Of a stretch of 15,105 nt of DNA, positions 1 to 7,089 are shown one piece after another. Position 1 is the stretch's first letter. Each line of letters starts with the position of its first letter. The stretch is from positions 1-15,105 of the forward strand of contig CAYZMG010000098.1 in the NCBI GenBank assembly GCA_964479465.1, read 5' to 3'. The position numbers and the translations under genes were made by a program. The notes under the pieces are model-generated. The model was not told the origin of the DNA. It worked only from the letters and a program-made list of their open reading frames with translations, and made no database searches. Source of the DNA: CADCTB01 sp964479465 (GTDB lineage: Bacteria; Actinomycetota; Acidimicrobiia; Acidimicrobiales; AC-14).

Positions 1-1
1 C

Positions 2-397
2 TACGAGATCAACTACCTGCGCTGCATCCACTGCGACCTGTGCGTGGAGGCGTGCCCGACCGAGGCGATCACCGAGTCGAAGCTCTTCGAATTCTCCTTC
101 ACCGACCGCCAGGACGCCATCTACACCAAGGCCGAGTTGGTGGTCGACGACGACGGCCACCCCCAGAAGCTGCCGTGGGAGGACTGGCGGGAGGGCGACG
201 CGGAGCGCACCTCGGCGTGGGTGCGGGCCACGGCGCCGAACGGGGCCGCCACCTTCGAAGGCAAGGTCGGCTGGTCGGGCGAGCTCGGCTACGGCGTGCG
301 GGCACCGGAAAAGGGCCAGACGGCCGAGAGCGACAAGGCCTCAGCGGCGGGGAGCGGCGGCAAGGCAGCGAAGCCGAAGGGCGGGAAGAAGCGCTGA
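2..397 (+). CDS. nuoI: NADH-quinone oxidoreductase subunit I, set 1 (3' part)
   Basis: NuoI is the ferredoxin-like subunit of the peripheral arm; its two [4Fe-4S] clusters pass electrons towards cluster N2 in NuoB. The gene runs in from the left edge, and 131 codons are visible. The frame opens with YEINYLRCIHCDLCVEACP, the second CxxCxxCxxxCP motif, with Cys at visible codons 8, 11, 14 and 18. The first cluster motif lies outside the window. After the ferredoxin fold comes an acidic stretch (VVDDDGHPQKLPWEDW) and a Gly/Lys-rich tail ending in KKR. Its TGA overlaps the ATG of nuoJ by one base, so the two are probably translationally coupled. The tail and motif surroundings differ clearly from the second nuoI in this window. 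The family call is secure; which complex it serves is inferred from gene order. Confidence 0.95.
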   Translation, partial: YEINYLRCIHCDLCVEACPTEAITESKLFEFSFTDRQDAIYTKAELVVDDDGHPQKLPWEDWREGDAERTSAWVRATAPNGAATFEGKVGWSGELGYGVRAPEKGQTAESDKASAAGSGGKAAKPKGGKKR

Positions 398-936
398 TGG
401 ACTGGTTCGTCTTCGTCGTCGCCGCCGTAGCCGTGCTGGCCGGCGCCCTCGGCGTCATCCTCGCCACTCACCCTGTGCACTCGGCGCTCATGCTCGTGCT
501 GACGCTGTTCGGTGTGGCCGTGCTCTTCGTGGCCCAGGAGGCCCACTTCCTGGCTGCGGTGCAGATCATCGTCTACGCCGGCGCCATCGTGGTCCTGTTC
601 CTGTTCGTCATCATGCTCCTGGGTGTCGACCGCACCGAGAACGTGCGGGCCGAGCGGATTCCCTTCCAGCGGCCGCTCGCCTATCTGTCGGGCGCCGGCG
701 TCATCGCCGCCATCTTCCTCCTGACCCGCACGTCCTGGGTCTCCGGCGCAGAGTCCGTGGCCGGCGCCGCCGACGGGCCGGGGAGCAACGTCGCGAAGGT
801 GGCCCGCTCGCTCTTCACCCGCTACCTGCTGGCCTTCGAGATGACGTCGGTCCTCCTCGTCATCGCCGTGGTCGGCGCCGTCGTCCTGGCTCGCCACTCA
901 CCGTCCGGCGGCGTCCACGGATCGGAGGAGACATGA
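397..936 (+). CDS. nuoJ: NADH-quinone oxidoreductase subunit J, set 1
   Basis: NuoJ (ND6 homologue) is a membrane subunit near the joint of the two arms; its third helix bends during coupling. The protein has 179 residues and about five hydrophobic segments. It carries the conserved VQIIVYAGAIVVLFLFVIML stretch with the Tyr-Ala-Gly pair typical of the flexible helix. I chose the ATG at 397 because it overlaps the nuoI stop and starts with a membrane helix (MDWFVFVVAAVAVLAG); the frame is open further upstream, but that part is out-of-frame nuoI. The 3' end overlaps nuoK in an ATGA arrangement. A hydrophilic loop (around residues 115-135) and a short polar tail (HSPSGGVHGSEET) are the variable parts. 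Compared with the second NuoJ in the window it is longer and clearly divergent. Confidence 0.95.
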   Translation: MDWFVFVVAAVAVLAGALGVILATHPVHSALMLVLTLFGVAVLFVAQEAHFLAAVQIIVYAGAIVVLFLFVIMLLGVDRTENVRAERIPFQRPLAYLSGAGVIAAIFLLTRTSWVSGAESVAGAADGPGSNVAKVARSLFTRYLLAFEMTSVLLVIAVVGAVVLARHSPSGGVHGSEET

Positions 937-1238
937 GCGTTCCCGGAGCCTGGTATCTCGGCCTGGCGGCCATGCTGTTCACCATCGGCGGCGTGGGCCT
1001 TCTCATCCGCCGCAACGTGCTGATCATGTTCATGTGCGTGGAGCTGATGCTCAACGCGGTGAACCTGACGTTCGTCACCTACGCCCGCATGCTCAACGAC
1101 ATCGGCGGCCAGGTGGTCGTGTTCTTCGTGCTGGTGGTGGCTGCGGCCGAGGTCGTCGTCGGCCTCGCCATCATCGTCTCCATCTTCCGCAGGCGGACCG
1201 ATGCCACCGCTGACAACGTCTCGCTGTTGAGAGGGTGA
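933..1238 (+). CDS. nuoK: NADH-quinone oxidoreductase subunit K, set 1
   Basis: NuoK (ND4L homologue) is a three-helix membrane subunit of the proton path between the quinone chamber and the antiporters. Its 101 residues match the usual length. The buried Glu of helix 2 is E37 (in CVELMLNAVNL) and that of helix 3 is E73 (in AAAEVVVGLAI); both are conserved in proton-pumping complex I. The start is the ATG at 933, with a strong GGAGGAG ribosome site just upstream and an ATGA overlap with nuoJ. The TGA stop at 1236-1238 is followed not by nuoL but by a 157-base junction holding a tandem repeat. Confidence 0.96.
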   Translation: MSVPGAWYLGLAAMLFTIGGVGLLIRRNVLIMFMCVELMLNAVNLTFVTYARMLNDIGGQVVVFFVLVVAAAEVVVGLAIIVSIFRRRTDATADNVSLLRG

Positions 1239-1399
1239 GGCGAGTGAGCGCAGCGAACGAGGTGGGGCCCGAGCGGCCCCCTGAGCGGGAAGCCGGGCCC
1301 GAGCGGCCCTTTGAGCGGGAAGCCGGGCCCGAGCGGCCCCCTGAGCGGGAAGCCGGGCCCGAGCGGCCCTTTGAGCGGGAAGCGTTGAGCGGGCCTTGA
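1235..1399 (+). CDS. Possible small repeat ORF between nuoK and nuoL (speculative)
   Basis: An open frame runs from a GTG at 1235, which overlaps the nuoK stop as GTGA, to a TGA at 1397-1399, which overlaps the TTG start of nuoL as TTGA. An alternative start is the GTG at 1244, about 9 bases after GAGAGG. The product would have about 51-54 residues: a short lead (VSAANEV), four copies of the ten-residue unit GPERP[P/F]EREA, then LSGP. It would be very charged, rich in Pro, Glu and Arg, with no membrane segment. I recognise no family. Because the DNA repeat unit is 30 bases, a multiple of three, one open unit makes all four open, so openness is weak evidence for coding. The exact 4-base overlaps at both ends are the only positive sign. 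It may equally be a non-coding repeat insertion. Confidence 0.2.
   Translation: MRRVSAANEVGPERPPEREAGPERPFEREAGPERPPEREAGPERPFEREALSGP
1265..1384 (+). repeat. Four tandem copies of a 30-bp repeat
   Basis: Four uninterrupted 30-base units start at 1265, 1295, 1325 and 1355. Each begins GGGCCCGAGCGGCCC and ends GAGCGGGAAGCC. Units 1 and 3 carry CCCCCT in the middle, while units 2 and 4 carry CCCTTT. The array is therefore a 60-bp pair duplicated once, and the two halves differ only at the final base. A partial extra copy (TTGAGCGGG) follows at 1385-1393. Each unit can fold as a small hairpin, GGGCC-CGAGC-GGCCC. The array lies between the nuoK stop and the nuoL start and displaces the usual close spacing of these two genes. 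Confidence 0.97.
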
Positions 1400-3288
1400 T
1401 CCACGCGGTCTGGCTCATACCTGCCCTGCCACTGGCCGGGTTCTTCATCCTCCTGGCCACCGGCCGGCGCCTGGGCGACCCCAAGGCCGGGTACCTCGCC
1501 ACCGCCATGATGGCCGGTTCCTTCCTGGTGGCCGTTGGGGTCTTCTTCGACCTCATGGGCATGCCCGGCGAGGAGCGGCGCTTCGAGCAGGACCTCTTCA
1601 CCTGGATCAGCGCCGGCGGCCTCGACGTCCACGTCGGGTTCCTCGTCGACCCCCTCTCGGTCACGATGGCGCTGTTCGTCACCGGCGTCGGTGCCCTCAT
1701 CCATCTCTACTCCATCGGCTACATGCACGGCGACGAGCGCTACCCGACGTTCTTCGTCTACCTGAACCTCTTCGCCTTCTCCATGCTGATGCTGGTCCTC
1801 GCCGACTCCTTCCTGCTCACCTTCCTGGGCTGGGAGGGCGTGGGCGCCTGCTCCTACTTCCTCATCTCGTTCTGGTTCGAGCGCTCGTCGGCCGCCACCG
1901 CCGGCAAGAAGGCCTTCGTCATGAACCGGGTCGGCGACTTCGGGTTCATGCTGGCCATGTTCCTGATCTTCGTCACGTTCGGCTCTTTGAACTACGTGCC
2001 CGTCCTCGAGGAGGCCGGCACGCTGGCCAAGGGGACCGCCACCGCCATCGCCCTCCTTTTGTTCGTCGGCGCGGTCGGCAAGTCGGCACAGCTGCCGTTG
2101 TACGTGTGGCTGCCCGATGCCATGGAGGGCCCGACGCCCGTGTCGGCCCTGATCCACGCCGCCACCATGGTCACCGCCGGCGTGTTCCTGATGGTGCGGG
2201 TCAACCCCATCCTCGACATGGCGCCCGGGGCCCTCACACTCATTGCGGTAGTCGGGGCACTCACCGCCTTCTTCGCCGCCACCATCGCCTGTGCCCAGAA
2301 CGACATCAAGAAGGTCTTGGCGTACTCGACGGTGTCCCAGCTCGGGTACATGTTCCTCGCCGTGGGCTCCGGCGCGTACATCGCCGCCATCTTCCACATG
2401 GTCACCCACGCCTTCTTCAAGGCCCTGCTCTTCCTCGGCGCCGGCTCTGTCATCCACGGCATGCATGACGAGCAGGACATGAAACGCATGGGTGCGCTCC
2501 GCAAGTGGCTACCGATCACCAGCGCCACGTTCATCGTCGGATGGCTGGCCATCGCCGGCGTGCCGCCGTTCTCCGGCTTCTGGTCCAAGGACGACATCCT
2601 TCTCGCCGCCTGGGAGAAGAACCGGGGGTTGTGGCTCGTCGGCCTGGTCACCGCCCTGATGACCGCCTACTACATGAGCCGCCAGGTGTTCCTGGTGTTC
2701 TACGGCGGCGAGCGGTGGAAGAAGGCGGCTGACACCACGTCGCACGATGGCCGCGGGCACGGGGAGTTCAAGCCTCACGAGTCGCCCGGCACTATGACCT
2801 TCCCGCTGATCGCGCTCGCTGTGCTGGCCGCCGTCGCCGGGATCTTGAAGACGCCACTCGAGCATTGGTTGGGGTCGGTGCTGGCCCACCCCCACCACTT
2901 CGCGTCGAGCACCAGTACCAAGGTCGGCTTGGCCGCGGTGGCGACGGTGTCGGCGATCACGGGCATCCTGCTCGCCCGGGCCATCTGGCTGCGGGGCAAG
3001 AAGGCCCGCCAGGACAGCCTTGAGCCCAAGGCGCTTCAGCACGCGTGGTACGTCGACGAGCTGTACCAGAAGGTCATCGAGGCACCAGGGCGGGCCCTGG
3101 CCAACTTCAGCGCCTTCGTCGTCGACGCCAGGATCATCGACGGAACCGTGAACGGGGTCGGCGCCTTGGTCCGAGCCGGCGGGAGCCGCCTGCGGGGCAT
3201 CCAGTCCGGGTTCGTCCGCAGCTACGCGCTGGCGGTCGCCGTGGGCGCGGTCGCCATCCTGGCCTACGCGGTGGCGAGGACGGCGTAG
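1396..3288 (+). CDS. nuoL: NADH-quinone oxidoreductase subunit L, set 1
   Basis: NuoL (ND5 homologue) is the distal antiporter-like subunit, with a long lateral helix along the membrane arm. Its 630 residues give the usual length. Proton-path residues are present: E147 in GWEGVG, K229 in GAVGKSAQLP, H254 in SALIHAATM, H334/H338 and K342 in the FHMVTHAFFKALLFLG stretch, and K398 in FWSKDD. The C-terminal part (LQHAWYVDELYQKVIEAPG, then IIDGTVNGVG) belongs to the lateral-helix region. The start is the TTG at 1396: an in-frame stop lies at 1372, no better start follows closely, and IHAVWLIPALPLAG is a normal NuoL N-terminus. The ribosome site is weak because the tandem repeat ends just upstream. 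The TAG stop is immediately followed by the nuoM start. Confidence 0.95.
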   Translation: MIHAVWLIPALPLAGFFILLATGRRLGDPKAGYLATAMMAGSFLVAVGVFFDLMGMPGEERRFEQDLFTWISAGGLDVHVGFLVDPLSVTMALFVTGVGALIHLYSIGYMHGDERYPTFFVYLNLFAFSMLMLVLADSFLLTFLGWEGVGACSYFLISFWFERSSAATAGKKAFVMNRVGDFGFMLAMFLIFVTFGSLNYVPVLEEAGTLAKGTATAIALLLFVGAVGKSAQLPLYVWLPDAMEGPTPVSALIHAATMVTAGVFLMVRVNPILDMAPGALTLIAVVGALTAFFAATIACAQNDIKKVLAYSTVSQLGYMFLAVGSGAYIAAIFHMVTHAFFKALLFLGAGSVIHGMHDEQDMKRMGALRKWLPITSATFIVGWLAIAGVPPFSGFWSKDDILLAAWEKNRGLWLVGLVTALMTAYYMSRQVFLVFYGGERWKKAADTTSHDGRGHGEFKPHESPGTMTFPLIALAVLAAVAGILKTPLEHWLGSVLAHPHHFASSTSTKVGLAAVATVSAITGILLARAIWLRGKKARQDSLEPKALQHAWYVDELYQKVIEAPGRALANFSAFVVDARIIDGTVNGVGALVRAGGSRLRGIQSGFVRSYALAVAVGAVAILAYAVARTA

Positions 3289-4818
3289 GTGTCCGACTCC
3301 ATCCCCATCCTGACCCTGATCATCCTGGTGCCGATCGTCGGCGCCGCGATCGTCGCCTGCCTGCCGAAGGGCAACGAGGGCCTGCTGAAGCTGGTCGGCG
3401 TGACGTTCTCCGGCGTCGCCCTGGCCCTGTCGATCGCCCTTGTCTTCGACTACCAGGCCGACGGCCCGGGGTTCCAGTTCCTCTCTGAGCACGTCTGGAT
3501 CCGCGACTTCGGCATCTCCTGGAAGCTCGGCGTCGACGGCATCTCGCTCTTCCTCGTCGCCCTGACAGGTGTCCTGTTCCCGCTGGCCATCGTCGGCCCG
3601 GCGGTGCACCGCGACGTCAAGGGCTATGTCGCCTGGATGCTCGTCCTCGAGGCCGGCTGCATGGGCGTGTTCCTGTCGCTCGACCTGTTCCTGTTCTTCC
3701 TCTTCTGGGAGCTGGTACTGGTCCCGATGTACTTCCTCATCGGCGGCTGGGGCTACGACCGGCGCATCTACGCCACCATCAAGTTCTTCCTCTACACGAT
3801 GGTGGGCTCCGCCCTCATGCTGGTGGGCATCCTCGCCGTGGTGTTCCTGCACCGGGGCGCCACGGGCGAGCTCACCTTCGACGTCGTCGCCTTGGCCGAG
3901 GAGCAGTCGCTGGCGTCGAGCACCGCCCGCTGGATCTTCCTGGCCTTCGCCGCGTCGTTCGCCATCAAGGTGCCGATCTTCCCGGTGCACACTTGGCTGC
4001 CCGACGCCCACACCGAGGCCCCCACCGGTGGGTCGGTGATCCTGGCCGGCGTCATGCTGAAGCTCGGCACCTACGGGTTCCTGCGTTTCGGGCTCTACAT
4101 GTTCCCCCAGGCGTTCGTGGACCTGGCGCCGGTGTTCCTGACCCTGGGCACCATCGGCATCATCTACGGGGCGATCGTCGCCACCATGCAGCGCGACCTG
4201 AAACGGCTGGTGGCGTACTCGTCGGTCGCCCACCTCGGCTTCATCGTGCTGGGCACCTTCGGGCTGTCCCAGCAGGGCCTGGAGGGCAGCGTCCTCCAGA
4301 TGGTGAACCACGGGCTCTCCACCGGCGCCCTGTTCTTCCTGGTCGGCATGATCTATGAGCGCCGGCATACCCGCCAGATCGCCGAGCTAGGCGGGATCCA
4401 GAAGGTGGCGCCGGTGTTCGCCGGCGTGTTCATGGTCGTCATGCTGTCCTCGATCGGCCTGCCCGGGCTCAACGGCTTCGTCGGGGAGTTCCTGATCCTG
4501 GTCGGCACGTTCGCCACCCACCGGTGGTGGGCCGTGGTGGCGACGGCCGGCGTGATCCTCGCCGCCCTGTACCTGCTCTGGGCCTACCAGCGGGTGTTCC
4601 ACGGCCGCCCGGAGGGCGAGAACGCCCTGTTCCCGGAGATGACCATGCGGGAGCGGATGGTGATGGCGCCCCTGGTCGTCCTCATCGTCGTGCTCGGCGT
4701 GTACCCGCGGCCGGTGCTGGACCGCATCGCTCCGTCGGTGCGGGAGCTGGTCACTCACGTCGAGGAGCACTCCGACTACCGCCAGCCCGCCGTCGCCGTA
4801 GGGAGAGCAGGGCAATGA
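3289..4818 (+). CDS. nuoM: NADH-quinone oxidoreductase subunit M, set 1
   Basis: NuoM (ND4 homologue) is an antiporter-like proton-pumping membrane subunit. It has 509 residues and about 14 membrane segments. Key residues are E141 (FLFWELVLVPMYFLIG), K227 (FAIKVPIFPVHTWLPDAHTE), K258 (MLKLGTYGF), K305/H315 (DLKRLVAYSSVAHLGF), H341 and E400 (GFVGEFLIL), all in the expected order. The start is a GTG placed directly after the nuoL TAG with no spacer and in the same reading frame; GAGGA at 3276-3280 is a good ribosome site inside the end of nuoL. The TGA overlaps the nuoN ATG by ATGA. It differs clearly from the second NuoM at the right end of the window, as shown by WELVLVPMY here against FELVLLPMY there. 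Confidence 0.96.
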   Translation: MSDSIPILTLIILVPIVGAAIVACLPKGNEGLLKLVGVTFSGVALALSIALVFDYQADGPGFQFLSEHVWIRDFGISWKLGVDGISLFLVALTGVLFPLAIVGPAVHRDVKGYVAWMLVLEAGCMGVFLSLDLFLFFLFWELVLVPMYFLIGGWGYDRRIYATIKFFLYTMVGSALMLVGILAVVFLHRGATGELTFDVVALAEEQSLASSTARWIFLAFAASFAIKVPIFPVHTWLPDAHTEAPTGGSVILAGVMLKLGTYGFLRFGLYMFPQAFVDLAPVFLTLGTIGIIYGAIVATMQRDLKRLVAYSSVAHLGFIVLGTFGLSQQGLEGSVLQMVNHGLSTGALFFLVGMIYERRHTRQIAELGGIQKVAPVFAGVFMVVMLSSIGLPGLNGFVGEFLILVGTFATHRWWAVVATAGVILAALYLLWAYQRVFHGRPEGENALFPEMTMRERMVMAPLVVLIVVLGVYPRPVLDRIAPSVRELVTHVEEHSDYRQPAVAVGRAGQ

Positions 4819-6383
4819 TGACCGCTCAGCTCGAGCCGCTCCCCCTGCCCCACGTCGAGTGGAGCCTGATCGCCCCGGAGCTGATCCTCATCGGCGGGGC
4901 GCTTTCGTTGCTGGTCGCCGGCACCTTCCGCCGCGACCGCACAATGGCGGCGGCATCGTGCATCTTCACCGTCGCCGTGGCCCTGGCGGCCCTGGTCTCA
5001 TCATGGGGGCTCTGGCAGGACGTCGGCGAGGGAGGCGGCGGCGCCCGCTTGGCGTTGGCCGACGCCGTGGTGGTCGACAGGTTCGGCATCTTCTTCACGG
5101 TGGTCATCTGTGTGGCGGTGGGACTGGGCGCCCTCTTGGCCCATGGGTACCTGCGCCAGGAGGGGTTGGAGCCGTCGGCGTTCCTCGTCCTGATGATGCT
5201 GTCGGGGTCGGGCGGGATCCTGATGGCCAAGGCCAACGATCTGATCCTGATCTTCCTGGGCCTGGAGATCCTCTCGATCGCTTTGTACGTGCTCGCCGGG
5301 TACCACCAACGCCGGGAGCAGTCCCGCGAGGCGGCCATCAAGTACTTCGTGCTCGGGTCGTTCTCCTCGGCGTTCCTGCTGTACGGCATCGCGTTGACGT
5401 ACGGCTCGACCGGGTCCACGAACCTCGGGTTCATCGCCGAGTTCCTGTCGACCCAGACCGTCACCGGCGGGGTGCTGATGGGCGGCTTCGCCCTACTGCT
5501 GGTGGGTCTCGGGTTCAAGGTGGCCGCGGTGCCGTTCCACATGTGGACGCCCGACGTCTACCAAGGCTCGCCGACTCCGGTCACCGGGTTCATGGCCGCC
5601 GCAGCGAAGGCGGCCGGGTTCGCCGCTCTGTTGCGGATCTTCTACTCGGCCTTCGGCACCGAGCAGCTCGACTGGAAGCCCATCGTGTGGGTGCTGGCCG
5701 TGCTGAGCATGGTTGTGGGCTCGGTACTGGCCGTCGTCCAGACCGACGTCAAGCGCATGCTGGCCTACTCGTCGATCAGTCACGCCGGCTTCATCCTCAT
5801 CGGGCTGCAAGCGGCGAACGACCGGGGGATCGCCGGCTCGCTCTTCTACCTGCTGGCGTACTCGTTCCTCGTGATGGGCAGCTTCGCTGTCGTCGCCATC
5901 GTGTCCCGCCGAGGAGATCTGCTTACCGGGCTCGATGCGTACCGGGGCTTGTCCCGCGACCGGCCCGGCCTTGCCCTGGCGTTCACCGTGTTCCTGCTGG
6001 CCCAGGCCGGCGTGCCGTTCACCTCCGGCTTCCTGGCCAAGTTCTATGTGATCTCCGCCGCGGTGGAGGCCGAGTCCTACGCGATCGCCATCATCGCCAT
6101 GCTGGCATCGGTGGTGGCGGCGTTCTTCTACCTCCGACTCATCGTCGTGATGTATATGGGTGCCGACCAGACCATGGCCGGCGTAGGGCCGGAAACGACG
6201 CTGGCTGAGGCGGGCCACGAGGGTGGCGGCGGCGGCGTGGCCACGGCGACGGTGACGAGGGTCGAGATCCCGATCGCCGCTGCGCTGGCCATCGGCATCT
6301 GCCTGGCCTACACCGTCGGCGCCGGCCTCATCCCCCAACCCCTCATCGACTTCGCCCGTCACGCGACCCTGTTGCGGCTGTAA
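4815..6383 (+). CDS. nuoN: NADH-quinone oxidoreductase subunit N, set 1
   Basis: NuoN (ND2 homologue) is the antiporter-like subunit closest to NuoK. It has 522 residues. Seen in order are E151 (FLGLEILSIALYVLAGY), K235 (GLGFKVAAVPFHMWTPDVYQ), K265, K313/H323 (DVKRMLAYSSISHAGF) and K409 (GFLAKFYV), which is the NuoN pattern. A Gly-rich loop (GHEGGGGG, near residues 470-477) precedes the last helix and is not conserved in the family. Two adjacent ATGs (4815, 4818) could start it; the first overlaps the nuoM stop as ATGA. The open frame extends further upstream but only as an out-of-frame nuoM shadow. This is the last gene of set 1 and ends it in the usual nuo order. Confidence 0.96.
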   Translation: MMTAQLEPLPLPHVEWSLIAPELILIGGALSLLVAGTFRRDRTMAAASCIFTVAVALAALVSSWGLWQDVGEGGGGARLALADAVVVDRFGIFFTVVICVAVGLGALLAHGYLRQEGLEPSAFLVLMMLSGSGGILMAKANDLILIFLGLEILSIALYVLAGYHQRREQSREAAIKYFVLGSFSSAFLLYGIALTYGSTGSTNLGFIAEFLSTQTVTGGVLMGGFALLLVGLGFKVAAVPFHMWTPDVYQGSPTPVTGFMAAAAKAAGFAALLRIFYSAFGTEQLDWKPIVWVLAVLSMVVGSVLAVVQTDVKRMLAYSSISHAGFILIGLQAANDRGIAGSLFYLLAYSFLVMGSFAVVAIVSRRGDLLTGLDAYRGLSRDRPGLALAFTVFLLAQAGVPFTSGFLAKFYVISAAVEAESYAIAIIAMLASVVAAFFYLRLIVVMYMGADQTMAGVGPETTLAEAGHEGGGGGVATATVTRVEIPIAAALAIGICLAYTVGAGLIPQPLIDFARHATLLRL

Positions 6384-6467
6384 GGCCGCGACCCGGATCG
6401 GTCGAGAAACTGGGAAGGAGAGCCTGGGGCCACTACCATCACCGCACTGTCGAGCAGAGGCGTAACG
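6384..6467. other. Spacer after nuoN of set 1
   Basis: These 84 bases separate the last gene of set 1 from the small ORF. They hold a short hairpin, CGACC-CGGATC-GGTCG at 6389-6404, without a following T-run, so I do not call a terminator. An AAGGAGA ribosome-like site at 6415-6421 has no usable start codon at the right distance. Nothing else recognisable is present. Confidence 0.5.
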
Positions 6468-6671
6468 TTGTCGGTAGGGAATGTGCGACGAGAGGACGAT
6501 CACCGGGTTGACGCCGGAGCCCGCATGCAGGTCGATGCGGAGGGCGCCCGCTACTGGGTGCGCTGCTCCTGCGGCTGGACCAGCGAGCCATCCCTCACCG
6601 CCGTGCTCGCCGAGGCGGCCGGTGAACAGCATCGCACCCTCTCGGCGACTCGACGCCACCACCGTCCGTGA
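6468..6671 (+). CDS. Small hypothetical protein with a CxCGW motif
   Basis: I do not recognise this gene with certainty. It encodes 67 residues: a polar N-terminal third, then RYWVRCSCGWTSEPSLTAVL with C33 and C35, a short helix-like AVLAEAAGEQH ending at H55, and a basic tail (TRRHHRP). A Cys-x-Cys-Gly-Trp hairpin followed by an Ala-rich helix and a His resembles small actinobacterial proteins that may bind zinc; this is inference. The TTG at 6468 has AGAGG 7 bases upstream. A GTG at 6483 or the ATG at 6525 could also start it. There is no membrane segment. It lies alone between the two nuo sets and has no obvious counterpart in standard nuo operons. A competing frame (6481-6696) looks like compositional noise. 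Confidence 0.5.
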   Translation: MSVGNVRREDDHRVDAGARMQVDAEGARYWVRCSCGWTSEPSLTAVLAEAAGEQHRTLSATRRHHRP

Positions 6672-6709
6672 CGCTGCGGTTGCACCCGGCAGCTGACCCC
6701 GGCCTTCGT

Positions 6710-6715
6710 TAGGAT
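6710..6715 (+). promoter_or_regulatory. Candidate -10 element of a leaderless nuoA promoter
   Basis: TAGGAT matches the actinobacterial -10 pattern TAnnnT and ends 8 bases before the nuoA ATG. Transcription would then begin at or next to the start codon. No good -35 box lies at 16-18 bases; TTGCAC at 6680-6685 is 24 bases away, which is too far. The AGGA inside the element (6711-6714) could instead be a weak ribosome site 9 bases before the ATG, so the two readings compete. Confidence 0.3.
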
Positions 6716-6723
6716 CACGCTCG

Positions 6724-7089
6724 ATGTCAGATTTTCACCTTCAGTATCTGACCGTCGCCATCTTCGGTGGGGCCGCGGTGTTGATGGTGTCGGCCATGTT
6801 GGGCGTGGGGAAGCTGCTGCGGCCGACCCGGCCCCAGACCGGCAAGTACATCAACTACGAGTGCGGCGTGGACCCCGTGGGGGTGGGCTGGTCGCAGAGC
6901 CATATCCGCTATTACGTGTTCGCGCTGCTGTTCGTGATGTTCGACGTCGAGGCGGTGTTCATCTTCCCGTGGGCCATCCGTCTGGAGGAGCTGGCGGTGT
7001 TCGGCCTTGTCGAGATGGGCATCTTCGTGGGCATCCTGGCGCTCGGGCTTCTCTATGCCTGGCGAAAGGGCGTGCTTCGTTGGGTCTAG
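6724..7089 (+). CDS. nuoA: NADH-quinone oxidoreductase subunit A, set 2
   Basis: NuoA (ND3 homologue) is a three-helix membrane subunit whose long loop caps the quinone cavity. Its 121 residues are standard. The loop carries KYINYECGVDPVG with C47, the redox-sensitive Cys position known from ND3. It is followed by SHIRYYVFALLFVMFDVEAV, with conserved D74 and E76 in the second helix. E97 lies in the third helix. The ATG at 6724 starts the second nuo set, after a 340-base stretch without nuo genes. Its last 10 bases overlap the start of nuoB. No nuoA of set 1 is in the window for comparison. Confidence 0.97.
   Translation: MSDFHLQYLTVAIFGGAAVLMVSAMLGVGKLLRPTRPQTGKYINYECGVDPVGVGWSQSHIRYYVFALLFVMFDVEAVFIFPWAIRLEELAVFGLVEMGIFVGILALGLLYAWRKGVLRWV

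Noticed and set aside
1265..1384. CRISPR array
   Set aside because: The 30-base units are directly adjacent with no unique spacers and no cas genes nearby.
2509..4368. Long open frame on the - strand (619 codons) opposite nuoL and nuoM of set 1
   Set aside because: It mirrors codon bias of the + strand genes, is rich in Gly, Asp, Gln, Glu and Arg without any fold signature, and runs opposite two fully recognisable genes. Similar antisense frames at 1171-2466, 5493-6662, 9910-11139 and 14106-15092 are rejected for the same reason.
4524..4814. Upstream extension of the nuoN frame
   Set aside because: This part is nuoM read in another frame. The homology to NuoN starts after the ATG at 4815. 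The same applies to upstream extensions of nuoJ (40-396), nuoB (6861-7079), nuoC (7441-7578), nuoD (7752-8285) and nuoJ of set 2 (11160-11237).
6389..6404. Rho-independent terminator after nuoN
   Set aside because: The stem is only 5 bp with a 6-base loop and no T-run follows.
6481..6696. Alternative 71-codon frame overlapping the small CxCGW ORF
   Set aside because: It is rich in Arg, Ala and Pro with no motif, and has no ribosome site as good as that of the overlapping frame.
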